A stretch of DNA of 64,000 nucleotides from Mimachlamys varia (taxonomy: Eukaryota; Mollusca; Bivalvia; Pectinida; Pectinidae), in the NCBI GenBank assembly GCA_947623455.1, contig OX392538.1:23993001-24057000 (forward strand), read 5' to 3'. The position numbers and the translations under genes were made by a program. Shown here one piece after another: positions 12,605 to 24,551 of this stretch; positions within the stretch are counted from its first letter, which is position 1; every line of letters begins with the position of its first letter. Under the pieces are notes generated by a model, which saw only the letters and a program-made list of their open reading frames with translations, had not been told where the DNA came from and did no database searches.

Positions 12605-12980
12605 TGAAATATCTTAAGTCCTTGAAATCATGTTATTAGGGGATTATTCTGTTTCCTTATTAGTTGGATAGGTTGCCATGACTTTTGACCGTAAAGCAAC
12701 ACCAGTAAAGTCGAATTTCCGACTCGCATATATCTAACGACCTCGTCATGTTTACTGAAGCGAGACATTTGTTTCATGTGTTCTGTAACTAATTATTCAT
12801 GATCAGGTTTAAAACTGGCATCATCTCCCGTCATGTATAACATAAAGTCACGGTATATGTACAGGAATATCTGGGATTCCGAACACGCTAATATCATGTA
12901 GAAGTGTGATATATCTTTATTACAACAAGAGGGGTCTATATCCGTGTCATGTACTTACTGGTATCTATCTTAAAGGTTCT

Positions 12981-13136
12981 GGCACCGGGTTTATCAAAGT
13001 TCCTTAGTTTAAGGAAATTCCTTAACGTGAAAGGAAAGCATTACGAAAGATAAAGGGAAAATCTCAAGTTAAGGAAATACCTTAAATTCTGCAATGCTCT
13101 CTTATGGAGTTTAGGAGCGTTGATGAAACCGGGGCC
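12981..13136. mobile_element. Fold-back element F1, copy a
   Basis: Diverged member of a palindromic family defined by the 15.9 kb copy: starts GGCACCGGGTTTATCAAAG, ends GCGTTGATGAAACCGGGGCC, with AAGGAAATTCCTTAA inside. Confidence 0.6.
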
Positions 13137-14440
13137 TGATGTTTTTTCATGGCGGCTAATTAAAACCATGCCTGCTTTGTTTGCCGTTTGGCGTGACGAA
13201 GCAAATGAAAAGTTTCATTTTTCGTTTTAAATGACAATTTTTCGCCTTGTCGTGGCAACTAGGCATCGTTGCGTTAATCAACTACATTGTATATATATAT
13301 ATCTGCTGATCAGAAAAAGAGAACCTCGCTTTCGCGTTGTCGTTGGAGACCAAGTCGAAACAGTGTTCAATCGTCTTCACGCGCAATTTCTCACTCGCCT
13401 GACTATTTTTGAAAAAATTGAAATATGCTGAGCGACAAATCTTCTGATAACACATGTCAGGATATTGTCAAACCTAACTAGCTGTTGATGAAGCATGCTG
13501 GGAAAACATATCTCCCGAAAAGCCTGCAGGGAATCTGAAATATCTGCTGATAAAATATGCGAGGATAGCTATTTATATAGCTACCTGCTGACATTGTCAT
13601 GAGGTATTGATTTTGAATTAAATCCCCCAATATCCCATGTAAATCGTATGTAAATACGTGTAAACGTAATATTTATTTTAACAACAAGTGATCATTATTT
13701 TATTAACTCAACATTTTCAATCATAGGGTCAGCCATCGGTAAATTGCTTGTCGCTGCAGGGCTACCATATTCTGAGACACTCGTAGCGATAACACTAGCT
13801 TGCAATCTCTGCACGAGATTGCTATCGAGTGTTATTGCTGACAAAGCACTTTTAATGCTATCGTTCCTATACGTTATCGAACTCCTGTGTGTATTTGACT
13901 CCGCTCTATCGGAACCTCAAGGAAGTATGTGATTTGACACGCAACGCGTCCGTATAAAATCCAACCAAGTTCGTGTACTATGTATTTTAATTTGCCACAC
14001 ATAACAAATTGTTTCTGAAATAATCAACATTTTTTCTTAAATCACGATATATTTTAAACACCAATGACTTTACTTGGGCGCCGAGAGATTTATCATAGTC
14101 CGTGTGATGATGGTTCTTAATGAGTGTATTGTGTTTAACGGGCGTTGAAACGTAAACAAACAAATAAATAAACGCATTGCCTATAGGAAACACCTATTAG
14201 CCAACGCCTTGAGCAAAAGCTAGACACCCAGTAAGGTAATACTATACCCTCATACACATATCTGGACATCACAGTTACCAAACTGTTGATAGGGGCGTAG
14301 ATCCTAAAGACTAAAGGCAATCCGCCAAATGTCTTACAAAAATATGTATCACAAAGACCTTCGATCGATACTGTCGAAGAAATATATCTGGCTGGCTATT
14401 TCCGTCCAATGGCGTTTAATCAATGTAAACAATCAAATCA
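13137..14440. other. No gene recognised; possible SINE-tail fragment
   Basis: The minus strand at about 14130-14340 has a TTTATTTATTTGTTTGTTTA run followed by CGTTTC and GCCCGTTAAAC, like a SINE tail, but no head was found. The rest is unremarkable. Confidence 0.35.
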
Positions 14441-14444
14441 ACAA

Positions 14445-14656
14445 ACAAATTTGGTTTGTTTTGGCTTGATTTTAAATGTTTGTGCTATAGACGTACCAGG
14501 ATTCGGTAATAGAGGAAAACCAGAGTTCCTGGAGAAAAAAACACCGACCTACTATCAGTACCTGGCAACAGTCTAACGTATGCCTCAAGCCTGAGACCCA
14601 GTGATTGAGGGCTAGTGATAGCAGAATGCCCGACACATTAACCACTTGGCCACCGC
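14445..14656 (-). mobile_element. tRNA-derived SINE, diverged copy
   Basis: Minus-strand copy of the same family. Head near 14656 (GCGGTGGCCAAGTGG), B-box region degenerate (CAGGCTTGAGGC in place of GAGTTCGAATC), core TTTTCTCCAGGAACTCTGG, tail lost in an AT-rich stretch. More mutated than the copies at 10.8 and 43.5 kb. Confidence 0.7.
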
Positions 14657-14659
14657 TGA

Positions 14660-15908
14660 TAACCAACTACATGCATAGGAATAACACAAACATTGGATAA
14701 AGATTTCTCATTTATTATCTGTTTCAAATTTTGTATCATGTTATCCAGTAATCTTCCCTTGTTTTACACATGTAAAATCATACACCTTCCGAAAGGAACA
14801 TCCATTCAATTAATGATAGCTGATCTGGTGTTCCGAACGGTTTTGAAAAATCTAACGCCAGGTTTTGGCATGGATATTATGAAACGGCATAATAACATAT
14901 CTATATCGAAAGAACATAATGATTCAATAAAGGATTGTGTTCTACCGTATGATACTGTATCAAGGATAATAAACTCCAGTAGCAGTAATCTGATTAAAAT
15001 TTTGATGCTTATTCTCACTCCGTTTTTCAAGTATCTGACTTCATCCTATAATTATGAGGTAATGTCCTGCTGACCCTTTGTATTAGCCAATCGAATTAGC
15101 GCTTACAGAATCTCGAATGTGAGATTTTGTGGACATACAAAAATGAATTGCATGATCCTATTCGTGCGTTAAGTCATTTCGTCACAGCAACCTTAATGTG
15201 CATGTTGTGACGACTTGACTTGGTGCAGATAGCAGCTACAAGTAGAAAATTATATTAGTGTGACGTAGAGAGGCGACGAAGGTCACCAGAGCATGACCTC
15301 TTACGGGATGTTTTCAGACCCTCATGTAACAGAATGAGAATAAGGATCTGCATTTTAATCAGAACTTAACGATGAATAAATATACATGACATAGATCATA
15401 GAGATACAATGGAACTGTAGGAGAAATTGACATCTATTTTAAGAAAAATCTAGAACGATTTAGGGAACTGAACCATACTTCAGAATCAACTGTTTTCCGG
15501 AACGCGATGTTTGTAAGCTTCAATAGCTTTTTAACAATATGTTGAACCAAAAGTCCCAAGATACGTGACATTTTGGCGAACCTACCTCAGGGACCATGTT
15601 CGCTTTATATTTCAGTAAAATAGAAATACACAAGATTGTTAACAGTCGAACTACGACCCAACTCAAGCAAACGATTCGACATGGTAAATTAAATCGAAAC
15701 TGTTTCCAATAGCAGTTGAATTATGCATCGTTCCTACTTACTCTTCAGTTGTGCGCTAAAAAATGTCCCAGGGGTATTCTCAACGCTGACATTTCGGTTG
15801 ATTGTATTTTATGGAAAGAGGGGGCTGGAGCAACGAGATGGTACCAGGCTTTCAGATTACAGAGAAATGTCAGCGAAATTCCTGATATCAGTGAAATGTC
15901 TAACACCA
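14660..15908. other. No gene supported
   Basis: A 126-codon plus frame at 14693-15073 is the longest here. Its composition is not distinctive, it has a shadow frame on the other strand, and no domain was recognised, so it is left unannotated. Confidence 0.4.
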
Positions 15909-16101
15909 GGCCCCAGTTTCGTCAACGTTCCTTAACTTAAGGAAATTCCTTAACTTAAAAACCTCCATAGGAACGCATTACAGAATTTAAGGAAAGCTTC
16001 TTAACTAAGGATTTTCTCCTTAAATTCTGTAATGCTTTCCTATGGAGATTTTTAAGTTAAGGATTTTCCTTAAGTTAAGGAACGTTGATGAAACCGGGGC
16101 C
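15909..16101. mobile_element. Fold-back element F1, copy b (best copy)
   Basis: 193-bp near-perfect palindrome: GGCCCCAGTTTCGTCAACGT on the left and ACGTTGATGAAACCGGGGCC on the right. Inside are AAGGAAATTCCTTAACTTAA, CCTCCATAGGAA and CAGAATTTAAGGA on both arms. Transcripts would fold into a hairpin of about 90 bp. Confidence 0.8.
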
Positions 16102-16607
16102 AGTGTCTTTAGGGTACGACATTTATACATAAATTTTGAAGTGATCCTTTACAATTTTGACGTTTGTCCTACAAAGGTTCTGTCCAAGAACGTTCACGTG
16201 ATAAGCTTATATTCATAGGACTGCGCATGCTCGAAGAGGTTAGGCCTCAATTAAGTTCACAAAGGATAGAAGAGTCATACCCAATGTTAAACAAGTTCTA
16301 ATTATACTTAACAGGGTGATAGCCAATGGAAAGGCCCTTAAGAAATGTAGAGATGAGAAAAATATGTATATTCCCAGGAATAAGTCCGTGATTAGTCCAC
16401 ATAGGTAAACATTAATGCGTCGTCACCAATGGTTATGACAAATGAGGTCCACGAAGGCATGAACCAATTACAGAAATTAGAGGCAGTGAAGCACGATTTT
16501 ACACTTAAGAACTAATAGGGCTACTTCCAGAAGTGTTTCCCCTGATGAGTCTACAAATGAAGGTTAGGCCCAATTGGAGGTCCTGATGGGATTCGCAAAT
16601 TATTGGC

Positions 16608-16950
16608 CATCCTTGATATGCAGGGGGTCTGCTCACCTTCGTTCACTACACCTCTGGAATATTTCATGGTAAATCTGAAAGTTCCATGTGCGCCAAAATT
16701 GTTGATGAGGCAGGAAGACTGGTTCGACCCTTTGATGTACGACAAAAGAATCTCATAGACAAATAAAAGTAAAATTTAACAGGCCTTGAAGGCGGTTGTG
16801 GCATTCTTTGTATTCTTAAAAGGACAGGCATACAGCCAAGTGATTGATCAGGTATTTTTAATCTCATGAGCGTGCCTTCAGTTTTGCCATGACATATTCC
16901 AGGGGTATAGAGAGCGAAGGTGAATCTAACCCCTGGACATCGAGGATGAT
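16608..16950. mobile_element. TIR element F2, copy a
   Basis: Inverted ends of about 60 bp: CATCCTTGATATGCAGGGGG...ACCTCTGGAATATTTCATGG and the complement, ending CCCCTGGACATCGAGGATG. The interior (GTTGATGAGGCAGGAAGACT, TTTGATGTACGACAAAAGAA) matches 43.8 kb. Non-coding. Confidence 0.7.
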
Positions 16951-18107
16951 TTTAGAACTAAAAGAGTAATTACCGGAAGTCATATCTGTTGGGATGTCTC
17001 TCTCCGTTTCTGAAAACGTTTAACTCAAGGAGTTAATCCAAGACCCCCTCACGTTGGCCCCAAAGTTTTTAACCTGCATGGTTGCATATCACTAAGTTTA
17101 TGTGAAATAGGTCTGTTGGTGTCTCTGAAATTGTGTCCCAAATGAAGTATACATTTCTGAGAACAGTCCCGAGTTCCCGTCTCGCTGTATCAAATGCTCC
17201 CAAGGCACGTCGGGTATTGCTAGTGGATTCTGTACTGACACGGAGCAGCCGTTTGTATTTTATACATCAATGGGCAAGTATGTTGGCAAAAAGTCAATGT
17301 TTTTTATCCCACAAAGCACAAACAGATCACTTTTGTTATACATACCAAATCTGACCTAGATTTTTTAGGTTTTTGTACTGTATTGTGATTGCGAGACCAT
17401 TGTCGGTATGTAATACTCACCATAGCGAGGTCATAAGCGACCACAGTTTTATTTTGATATCTTTGAAGCTTTCACGTTTTGTTTGAAGATTCATTTCATC
17501 CTTGGTTAATAAATCATCAACGAATTTCACTTTTTTATCCAAACGCAATCTTAAGTGACCTTGTGCAACAACACTGCGATAGCGTTTATACAAATACGTT
17601 GTAGCTATGGAGTATTTTTTTTTTCGCCAAACATGAAAATCGATAATCCCAGGGTTTTTTTCTGCTGCGTAATGCCATCTTATTCTTTAAGGACTCGTCG
17701 GTACCGGTACCGTACGTACTGTCGCGTATCTCCACGATTTGTTCCAGGAAATCAGATATTAATCTGATTTTCACTTGCCTGCTTTATTAACTTTGTGAGA
17801 ATGTTCCCAGCCATCCATCTTGCCAGCGCACATGCGCATCGCCAAAACCGAACATCGGGGTTTGTGTGAAGTACTCTTTGCGAATGAACAGCCATAAACA
17901 CTTAAACTAGTCGCTCTGTCCACTCAGGAACCATCGATCTCGGACTTAAAAAGGACCCTTAACAGTTCCAGAAAATAGACCTTGAAACAGACATATCAAC
18001 AGAAAACCAAGGGGACGTAAGGGAACTCATAATCGTTCACGAAAATGAAAAAAAAAACATGAATTAGCCAACATCACAGGAACGACTACAAGATTATATT
18101 ATCAACT
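16951..18107. other. No gene recognised
   Basis: Nothing beyond short overlapping frames and a GGTACCGGTACC palindrome near 17700. Sequence 16102-16607 also shows nothing. Confidence 0.4.
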
Positions 18108-18131
18108 TTGTCGTCGTCGTCATCATCATCG

Positions 18132-18171
<40 letters not shown>

Positions 18172-18182
18172 TATCATCAATA
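18108..18182. repeat. TCA/TCG trinucleotide microsatellite
   Basis: Roughly 25 trinucleotides, mostly TCA with TCG interruptions at the left. The methionine/threonine-rich minus frame through it is an artefact. Confidence 0.95.
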
Positions 18183-18912
18183 AAACAGCAGCAACAAAGG
18201 CAGTACCAGTTACAACACTATTGAAATGTAAAAGAAACCATCTAAAACCGTAAACCGTAGGAGAACCAGACGTTCCTTTAAGTTGGTATTCCCAACATTT
18301 TGCGAACAAAGATGACTCACTGACACTTAAATTAAATTCTAATTAAAATATAAAATCACTGAAACGAAGAAGAAACTGATACTTAAATGAAACGGGATCT
18401 AAATAGACAATACGTGGGAAAGATCCCTCTATCTGTCCTGTTTAGAATACCTCTATCTGTCCTGTTTAGATTACTTGTGTGTGTTTGGCCATAAAATTGG
18501 TAACACAATCCGGGTGTATCAGTGAAAGTATATCTGCAATTACATCTTATTACAAAGCGGATCACTGTTACAGTTGTGGTTTCGTCACGAATTTTATTTT
18601 TATAGAATATGCAAATGTTCCCTTTTTTTGTCTTGGAGTGTAAATATTGTTTACGAGGTCAATACGGTTTTAAGAGATACATATATATGTGACACGAATC
18701 CAAATAACTTTCATATTTATCAGACACAGTTCGTACTAAAACTATCATTATATTAGTATTCCTTTCCCGCGAATTCAATTTTTTCAAGTATATGACGTTT
18801 GAAAATGTCTGAAACATGATTTTTCAAGGTAAATCATTTTAACAGTCGGATCACTCGAGCTTCTTTCCATCTACGATGTTCGCTGCTTCCGATACTGTGG
18901 CATGATCAATAC

Positions 18913-18952
18913 ATCCCATAATGCATCGCAATATATCCCAGATTGCATTGCG
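18913..18952. promoter_or_regulatory. Tandem pair of ZNF143/Staf-like sites
   Basis: ATCCCATAATGCATCGCA (18913-18930) and ATCCCAGATTGCATTGCG (18935-18952) match the Staf consensus YWCCCRNMATSCMYYRCR at 17 and 16 of 18 positions and repeat with a 22-bp step. Such sites mark promoters of mRNA, snRNA and tRNA-Sec genes. No gene was recognised beside them. A small stem followed by T7 lies immediately to the right (18953-19000). Confidence 0.4.
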
Positions 18953-19000
18953 AGCCCTTCCTATTGCGTGTCGGAAGGAGCCATAGGGCTTTTTTTGAGA

Positions 19001-21353
19001 AGTTACGGTAGATAGCGTGTTAAGCGCTCGTCAGTCACACAGACAGGATAGCATTATATTTCTGAGCTATACTTCAATATCGCCAGAAAGCAGCTGGGCT
19101 CCTTTATTGTCATATTTACATCCGGTAGGTGTTCCTCGCTTTAAACAATATTGAAGTAGAAAACAGGCCCACCCGGTAATTTAATATGATGGTGATGTTA
19201 TGTTTCTGACATTCACTTATCGGTAAAGTGGTTTTACAAAGTGCATAACATACCAAATATATTTACGTTGTTCCCTTCGCAGCTCGATTGCTTGAAGACA
19301 TGCAATTGTAAAGAAAAAGGCTTTTCTTTCAGGCAAGGCTACATTTGAATGGTATGTCTGTCAAACAGGAGCCACAATAAATAGATATTATGCCTAAATA
19401 TTTCGATAGGTTCCTTTTTTAAATACTGGTATTTCATATTTTCGGAAGAATTTAATATTACAGAATCATTTGGCTACGTGACAAAAGTTAAATTAAATTA
19501 AGGTTTAGATTTTTCAAATTAAGAGTAAAGAATATGAGTTTTATTTGTGATAGCAATCCGCTGTGCTGCATAATGATTTCGAAGTTATTAGGTGTGATTA
19601 TAAATAAAACATCGCTTTACATTGCTGTAAAAGAATAAACGTGAATTCGCCACCACCATTAGTCAAAATCATTAAGTAAAGAATTCTAGAAAAATAGGTT
19701 TATTAATAAACGAAACAGATCCGTTTACCAAGTTTCTGGTGCCTGGAAGAAACCATATACTTACTAAGAAATGACTATATCATTTCGGCTTTGTAGCAGT
19801 TCACTAGATTCCATTAATATTGTCCTCACTATAATTCAGATAAACATTGTCAATATGATTTAATTAGGATAAATGAAGATTTACTTCAGTAATTCAAATT
19901 AATGAGGTCGCACATGTGAATTCGGAGTGATAAAATTTACATCATGGATCATCCGGTAGTAAGATAATTTTTTCACATGGCTAATATACAGGAGGTTTCA
20001 TACTATACATCCATTAACTGTCAAAAATGCTAAAAAAAATCATGACCGTAGGTTTTTTACTTCAAGGCTGTATGCAAACTTCTTCTAAAAAACCTGCTTT
20101 ATGAAAAAAAACCCGATGTAATTCCGAAGGGAGACAACTCCCAACAAACATCGGTGATGTCATTTTCACCTGAAATGTATTTCCCTGTTTAAATCTCAAC
20201 AAAGCAATCGTCAGATTAATGATCTGTCATATATTCGCCATCTGTAGCAGAAATAGAGTCCATTGTGTCTATTTATAATTGTTAATGGCCAATTTTGATA
20301 TTGAAGCACTACAATATGAAGCTGGATGTATAAAAGTGTATTGTTTTAAAAAAAACGTGTGTCGATACAGGCTATCTATAATCATGTTTTATTTACACAA
20401 ACTCCTGACTCATAATAGCTATTTGTTATCGGAATCAATCAAATATATTTGTATAAGAAATAGTTTTTATGTGTATTATTTCATCACTGTAAAAACGGCA
20501 AACAATGGGAACTATTATACGAATGTATGATTCAGGTGTGATACAAACCTGCGTAGTAATGTAAATTTCCAACTATGTTAGTTGTTTGGCTATATATCAA
20601 AATTGATTGGGATTTGAAAGACAATATTCTCTAACTTGATGTGTCGTTTTAATGATATCCATCTGTTCGCCTGCCAGTGGTCGTGGCTGTCTCTGTGGGC
20701 TGGTTAGGGCCAAATACGAAATATCGCAAAGACGAATGAAAAAAGCGAAAAACATCCCCATCCACTCGCCTTCGTGATTCGCTTCATCGTCATTGTATAT
20801 CTGCGTCTCGTTCCCTGGCTTTTTCGCTCCTTCATCCGTCTCTTGTTTTGTTATGGTGTTAGTAATAAAGACACTTACTTATTCTATCGTGTCAGTAATG
20901 TAAGTATTTGTCGTCTCTTAATCATGCTGTCAGTTATGCAGGTCTTTTCGTTCGTCTCTTAGTAATATATGTCTTCTCGTCCGCCTCTAATGTATGTCTA
21001 ACAACCTGTGTTATTCGTCCGTTTACCCTTCGCTTCGTTTATATGTTGGTATCATATATTATTTAGTGGTTTGTCTTCTCGTCCGCAAGGAGGTTGTAAC
21101 TAATGAATAAGATTGTAACCATCTTATAACATACAGCATAACGGGTATCAATAGGGAGCAACACTTTTGTCCACATTGTACTGAGGTCAAATCTTACGAT
21201 ACCGGTAACACCGTGCACTGATTAACAAAGGGACTTTGAATTGTTGATAATGCTTTAAGGATAGCTACCATCTCCCCAAAATGGTACATATGGCATTGTT
21301 GTATTCGAGGGGGAAGTTTGATTGCCGCACATGCCTAATGTATGAAAAGTTAG
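19001..21353. other. No gene recognised
   Basis: AT-rich. A pyrimidine-rich segment at about 20835-21090 repeats CGTCTCTTA and TGTCTTCTCGTCCGC loosely, perhaps a decayed minisatellite. Confidence 0.35.
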
Positions 21354-21467
21354 TCAGATCACGGGCGCTCGAATCTGGACCCCGCCCCCTTTACTCGCCA
21401 AATACTCTTTTTCAGAGTATTTGGCGAGTAAAGGGGCGGGGTCCAGGTTCGAGCACCCATGGTCAGA
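21354..21467. repeat. Long near-perfect hairpin
   Basis: Arms 21363-21408 and 21414-21458 pair over about 43 of 46 positions around a 5-nt loop (e.g. AGAGTATTTGGCGAGTAAAG opposite CTTTACTCGCCAAATACTCT), with weaker pairing outward to about 21354/21467. GTCAGAT occurs on both sides, perhaps a target duplication. GC-rich compared with its surroundings. Confidence 0.85.
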
Positions 21468-21522
21468 TACTAGTAAATAACACTACATATGTAATAGGAC
21501 GACGAAACATGATAAAGAGAGT

Positions 21523-21592
21523 GTCGTCGTTGGGGCTCGAACTCGCGACCCTTGGCTCTCCAGTCCGATGCTCTACCGACTGAGCTAATAAA
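21523..21592 (-). mobile_element. tRNA-like SINE head (not a functional tRNA)
   Basis: The minus strand carries an A box (TTAGCTCAGTCGGTAGAGC) and a B box (GAGTTCGAGCCCC) at tRNA spacing. The acceptor stem does not pair and the anticodon stem is mismatched, so this is a tRNA-derived relic. The class I head differs from the class II head of the 43.5 kb SINE. Confidence 0.55.
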
Positions 21593-22135
21593 AAAAGTGG
21601 GATTGCACACGGAATTTAGGTGATGCTCAAAAAAACTTGAAAGGTGAGATGTTGATCCAGGAGGGAACCAAAATAAGATTGTCATGTAGGAGATATAAAA
21701 TTATATGATGCAAAGTTGATAAAATGTCCACATGTGTTGTTTCGTGTATATATGTATTTGTCAATTGTCAGCTCAAGCCCATTACCACAAGATGGCTGAA
21801 GTTGAACGACAGTCCCTTATTGTCACATGGCTCTGATAATCGCTTTGTCTCCAGTCTCTCTACTTATCTTTAAGTGTTTTACAGTTAAGAAATATTTAAC
21901 TACGGCGAACAGTGAGTTGATGCAGCTGTTTGTGTTGACCGAATTCGGGGATTTTCGCATGCATGACGTAGTAGATCTGATAAATATTCAGTTGTAAAGT
22001 GTTTTAACCTTGTCCGAGATTTTTCAAATCTCAAAGAATTCTTTTCTTGTAGGAAACTTTTTGTTGTTGATCCTACAGAACAATTAGTCAAAGAAAATTT
22101 CCAGAATCTTCTTCTTCAGACCAAAATATGCAGGA

Positions 22136-22420
22136 ATGTAATATATATTTACAGATGGAAAGGGCTTGAAGTGGTTAATCAAAATTGTGAATTCCATGCC
22201 CCCATCCCCACCCCTGGACTGCACGTTCCCTCCTGAGGAGGGGGTGAAGTTTACTTTGGTTTATATAGGAAATAAAATTTGTTTGATAGCTGGGTTCAAA
22301 ACTGGTGGATTGATGAGTTCGGAGATACCAGGTATAAAGACTTTACAAACGGGCCCCTTTTTACCCGTCAGTGTTCCAGTTCAAACTTGGTTTAGGGTAA
22401 TGATAATTTCAGTGTGAGGA
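22136..22420. repeat. Probable dispersed repeat fragment
   Basis: Contains GTGAATTCCATGCCCCCATC, GTGAAGTTTACTTTGGTTTA and TAGGAAATAAAATTTGTTTG, a pattern I recall as common in bivalve genomes. Only one copy lies here, so the call rests on recollection. Confidence 0.25.
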
Positions 22421-22598
22421 CACAACAACAAAAGTTACTGGTACTAATACATTAAAACTCAGGTGACCGTTAAAGCCTATGGACCTCTTGTTAAATAGAA
22501 TAGAAGAAACCCAAATGTATTGTTGAAGTGCTGACGTTGACCGCTACGTTTCATACAATGCTCTTGCGTTTTATATGGGTTCATTGACCTTAGTGTAC

Positions 22599-22615
22599 CC
22601 CCCCCCCCCCCCCCA
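22599..22615. repeat. Poly-C tract
   Basis: About 16 consecutive C. Similar C runs lie at about 60009-60027, 60156-60170 and 57624-57640 (the last with a G interruption). Lengths are likely unreliable in sequencing. Confidence 0.85.
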
Positions 22616-23361
22616 ACCAGTTGAGATCATGTCTATTTGTATCGTGAGCTATAAGCACACCACGACGTGATCGGCCCCGACAACAAGGTATTAAAGTACC
22701 ATAAGCAATAAATTCAGGACACCCTTAATAATATAACAGTAAATTTATCCCCGTTTTATTGGGGACATGATACATGGGCTTTAATGTTGGCTGGTATATT
22801 GCATACAAATACTCGAAAGTTTATCACGTTAAAGTTCTGACCTTTTATCTATGTTTTATTCCAGATAATATATACATATATTTAGCATTGTACCAAGTAT
22901 TCGCTGTTGTATTGGAGAGCGCAATTGCAATACAGAGCCCACTTATTTCCGTTTCTTAGAACCTACATATTCTATATATTAAGGAAGTATTTCTGTCGCT
23001 AAGTAGTACTGGTACCTGTAAAGAAGAGCCCAATTATTTCCAACCCTTATTATATGGTACTACAATTAAAAAATATCGAGGGCGCGATGATCGGTCAAGA
23101 TTTTTTTGCGGATTTGAACACGTTTTTCCTCTATTTTCAAGAAACTTCAGAATATGTGTTTAGAATCTGCTTTCATGACAAATATAATACCAATCTGGAA
23201 CGATGGGCCCGTTTGTATTTGGGTTCCGCGTCCTCTCAAACAATGCGGTCATGCAAAGAGTGTGTCTACATAGGACATTTTATAGTGCTAGCCCATTGAA
23301 ATGTCACAGCCTTGACACGAGCTACATCGGGCAGAGTAACATGTTTCTGTAAGGAGATACA

Positions 23362-23538
23362 GGCACCAGTTTCACCAACATTCCTTAACTTAAAACATCT
23401 CCACAGGGGAGCCTTACATAAGTTAAGTGGCAAGTCTGAAGTTAAGTATCTTTCCTTAACTTATGTAATGCATTCCTATGGAGATTCTGAAGTTCGGGAA
23501 ATCTCCAAAAGTTATAGAACGTTAATGAAAACCATGCC
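23362..23538. mobile_element. Fold-back element F1, copy c
   Basis: Begins GGCACCAGTTTCACCAACAT, ends AACGTTAATGAAAACCATGCC, with TTATGTAATGCATTCCTATGG on the right arm. Clearly the same family as the 15.9 kb copy but diverged. Confidence 0.65.
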
Positions 23539-23577
23539 AAAATCTGTAAACCCCCTGACTCTGAAAGTGTTTGAGCT

Positions 23578-23855
23578 GGCGGCCTGCCGAAGTATCACAT
23601 GCTGTGGTCATTGTCACATGAGACCTGTACAACGAAGATGACGCCCGTCATCAATTTACACCGTAGGGTGGCATCCGTCCACGTGATTATTTTACTGTAC
23701 TTCAAAGTTGATGCCTTGTCAACTTACGCCCCTCCCGTAAAGTGGACAAGGACAACAATGTAGCTGCTTGCCCCCACTTCGTTACTTTTCATTATATCAT
23801 TATAAGTTTACAAAGTACGGTTACTTTCAAATGTATAAAATGTGATACATCACAC
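23578..23855. repeat. Dispersed repeat R1, copy a
   Basis: Shares blocks with the copy at 26592 in the same orientation: TGCCGAAGTATCAC, GTGGTCATTGTCA, TCCACGTGATTATTTTACTG, TACTTCAAAGTTGA, GGACAAGGACAACAAT. No terminal repeats seen. Type unknown. Confidence 0.6.
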
Positions 23856-23865
23856 TTCATAAATA

Positions 23866-24551
23866 TTGTAAGTCAAATCCCAAATTAAGGAACTTCTCTT
23901 AATTTCTGTACTTCTTTCATAGAGGGTAGTTTGGTTTGATTGTTGTAACGTCCTATAAACAGCTGAGGTCATTTAAGGACAGCCTCCCGGTGTGTGTAAT
24001 GTAAGTGTGTGTATATGGGAGGCTGCGATATGTTTGTGTAAGCCTGCTTGCGATAGTCCGGATATTTAGCCGATTTAAAGTGCTACCACACTGAAGTATA
24101 CTGCCGAAGGCCACCAACAGAACACTCCGCCGTCACATTATACTGTCAACGGGTGAACAAGTCGTACCACTTCCATGTTGCTGAGCGGAAAACAGAGAGA
24201 AGTAACTACCACTGTTAGAGACTCTGGTATGTCTCGGTATGGGGACAGAACCCATAGTCTTCCTCACATGGAGTAGTAACTATCCATTGTTAGGGACTCT
24301 GCTATGTCTCGGTCTGGGGACAGAGCCCATAGCCTTCCTCACAGGAGCGAACGCTCAACTAAAGGCGTGTCGAGGTAGACATTAGGAAGAAGAAAGTTTA
24401 GAAAGAGCAGAACAGACAAGATCCAAAATTTAGTCGCCTCTTACGACCATGCAATAGGCGCAACAGGTACAATTCTTACGTCCTATCAGTAGGGCAGATT
24501 CTTAAATAAATGAATTTCTTTCAGCTAAACAACGCTGATGAAACCAGGCCC
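23866..24551. mobile_element. Fold-back element F1, copy d, split by an insertion
   Basis: The left part (TTAAGGAAC..., CTTAATTTCTGTACTTCTTTC up to 23928) and the right part (24498-24551, ending AACGCTGATGAAACCAGGCCC) join into one F1 element once the SINE-like repeat at 23929-24497 is removed. Confidence 0.5.
23929..24497 (+). mobile_element. SINE-like repeat inserted into a fold-back element
   Basis: Starts with GGTTTGATTGTTGTAACGTC (the motif seen at SINE tails) and runs to TAGTCGCCTCTTACGACCAT and a short tail. It contains a local tandem duplication of about 73 bp, at about 24198-24270 and 24271-24343, each copy with CTCGGT.TGGGGACAGA and CCCATAG.CTTCCTCACA. The flanks are the left and right halves of a fold-back element, so this insertion is younger than its host. 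Confidence 0.55.

Noticed and set aside
14693..15073. 126-codon open frame
   Set aside because: No domain, no codon bias, a shadow frame on the other strand; consistent with chance in AT-rich DNA.
18094..18309. Methionine-rich 71-codon minus frame
   Set aside because: Product of the TCA microsatellite.
21470..21685. Functional tRNA gene or small protein on the minus strand
   Set aside because: A and B boxes are present but the acceptor stem does not pair; the 71-codon frame is a read-through of the tRNA-like SINE head.
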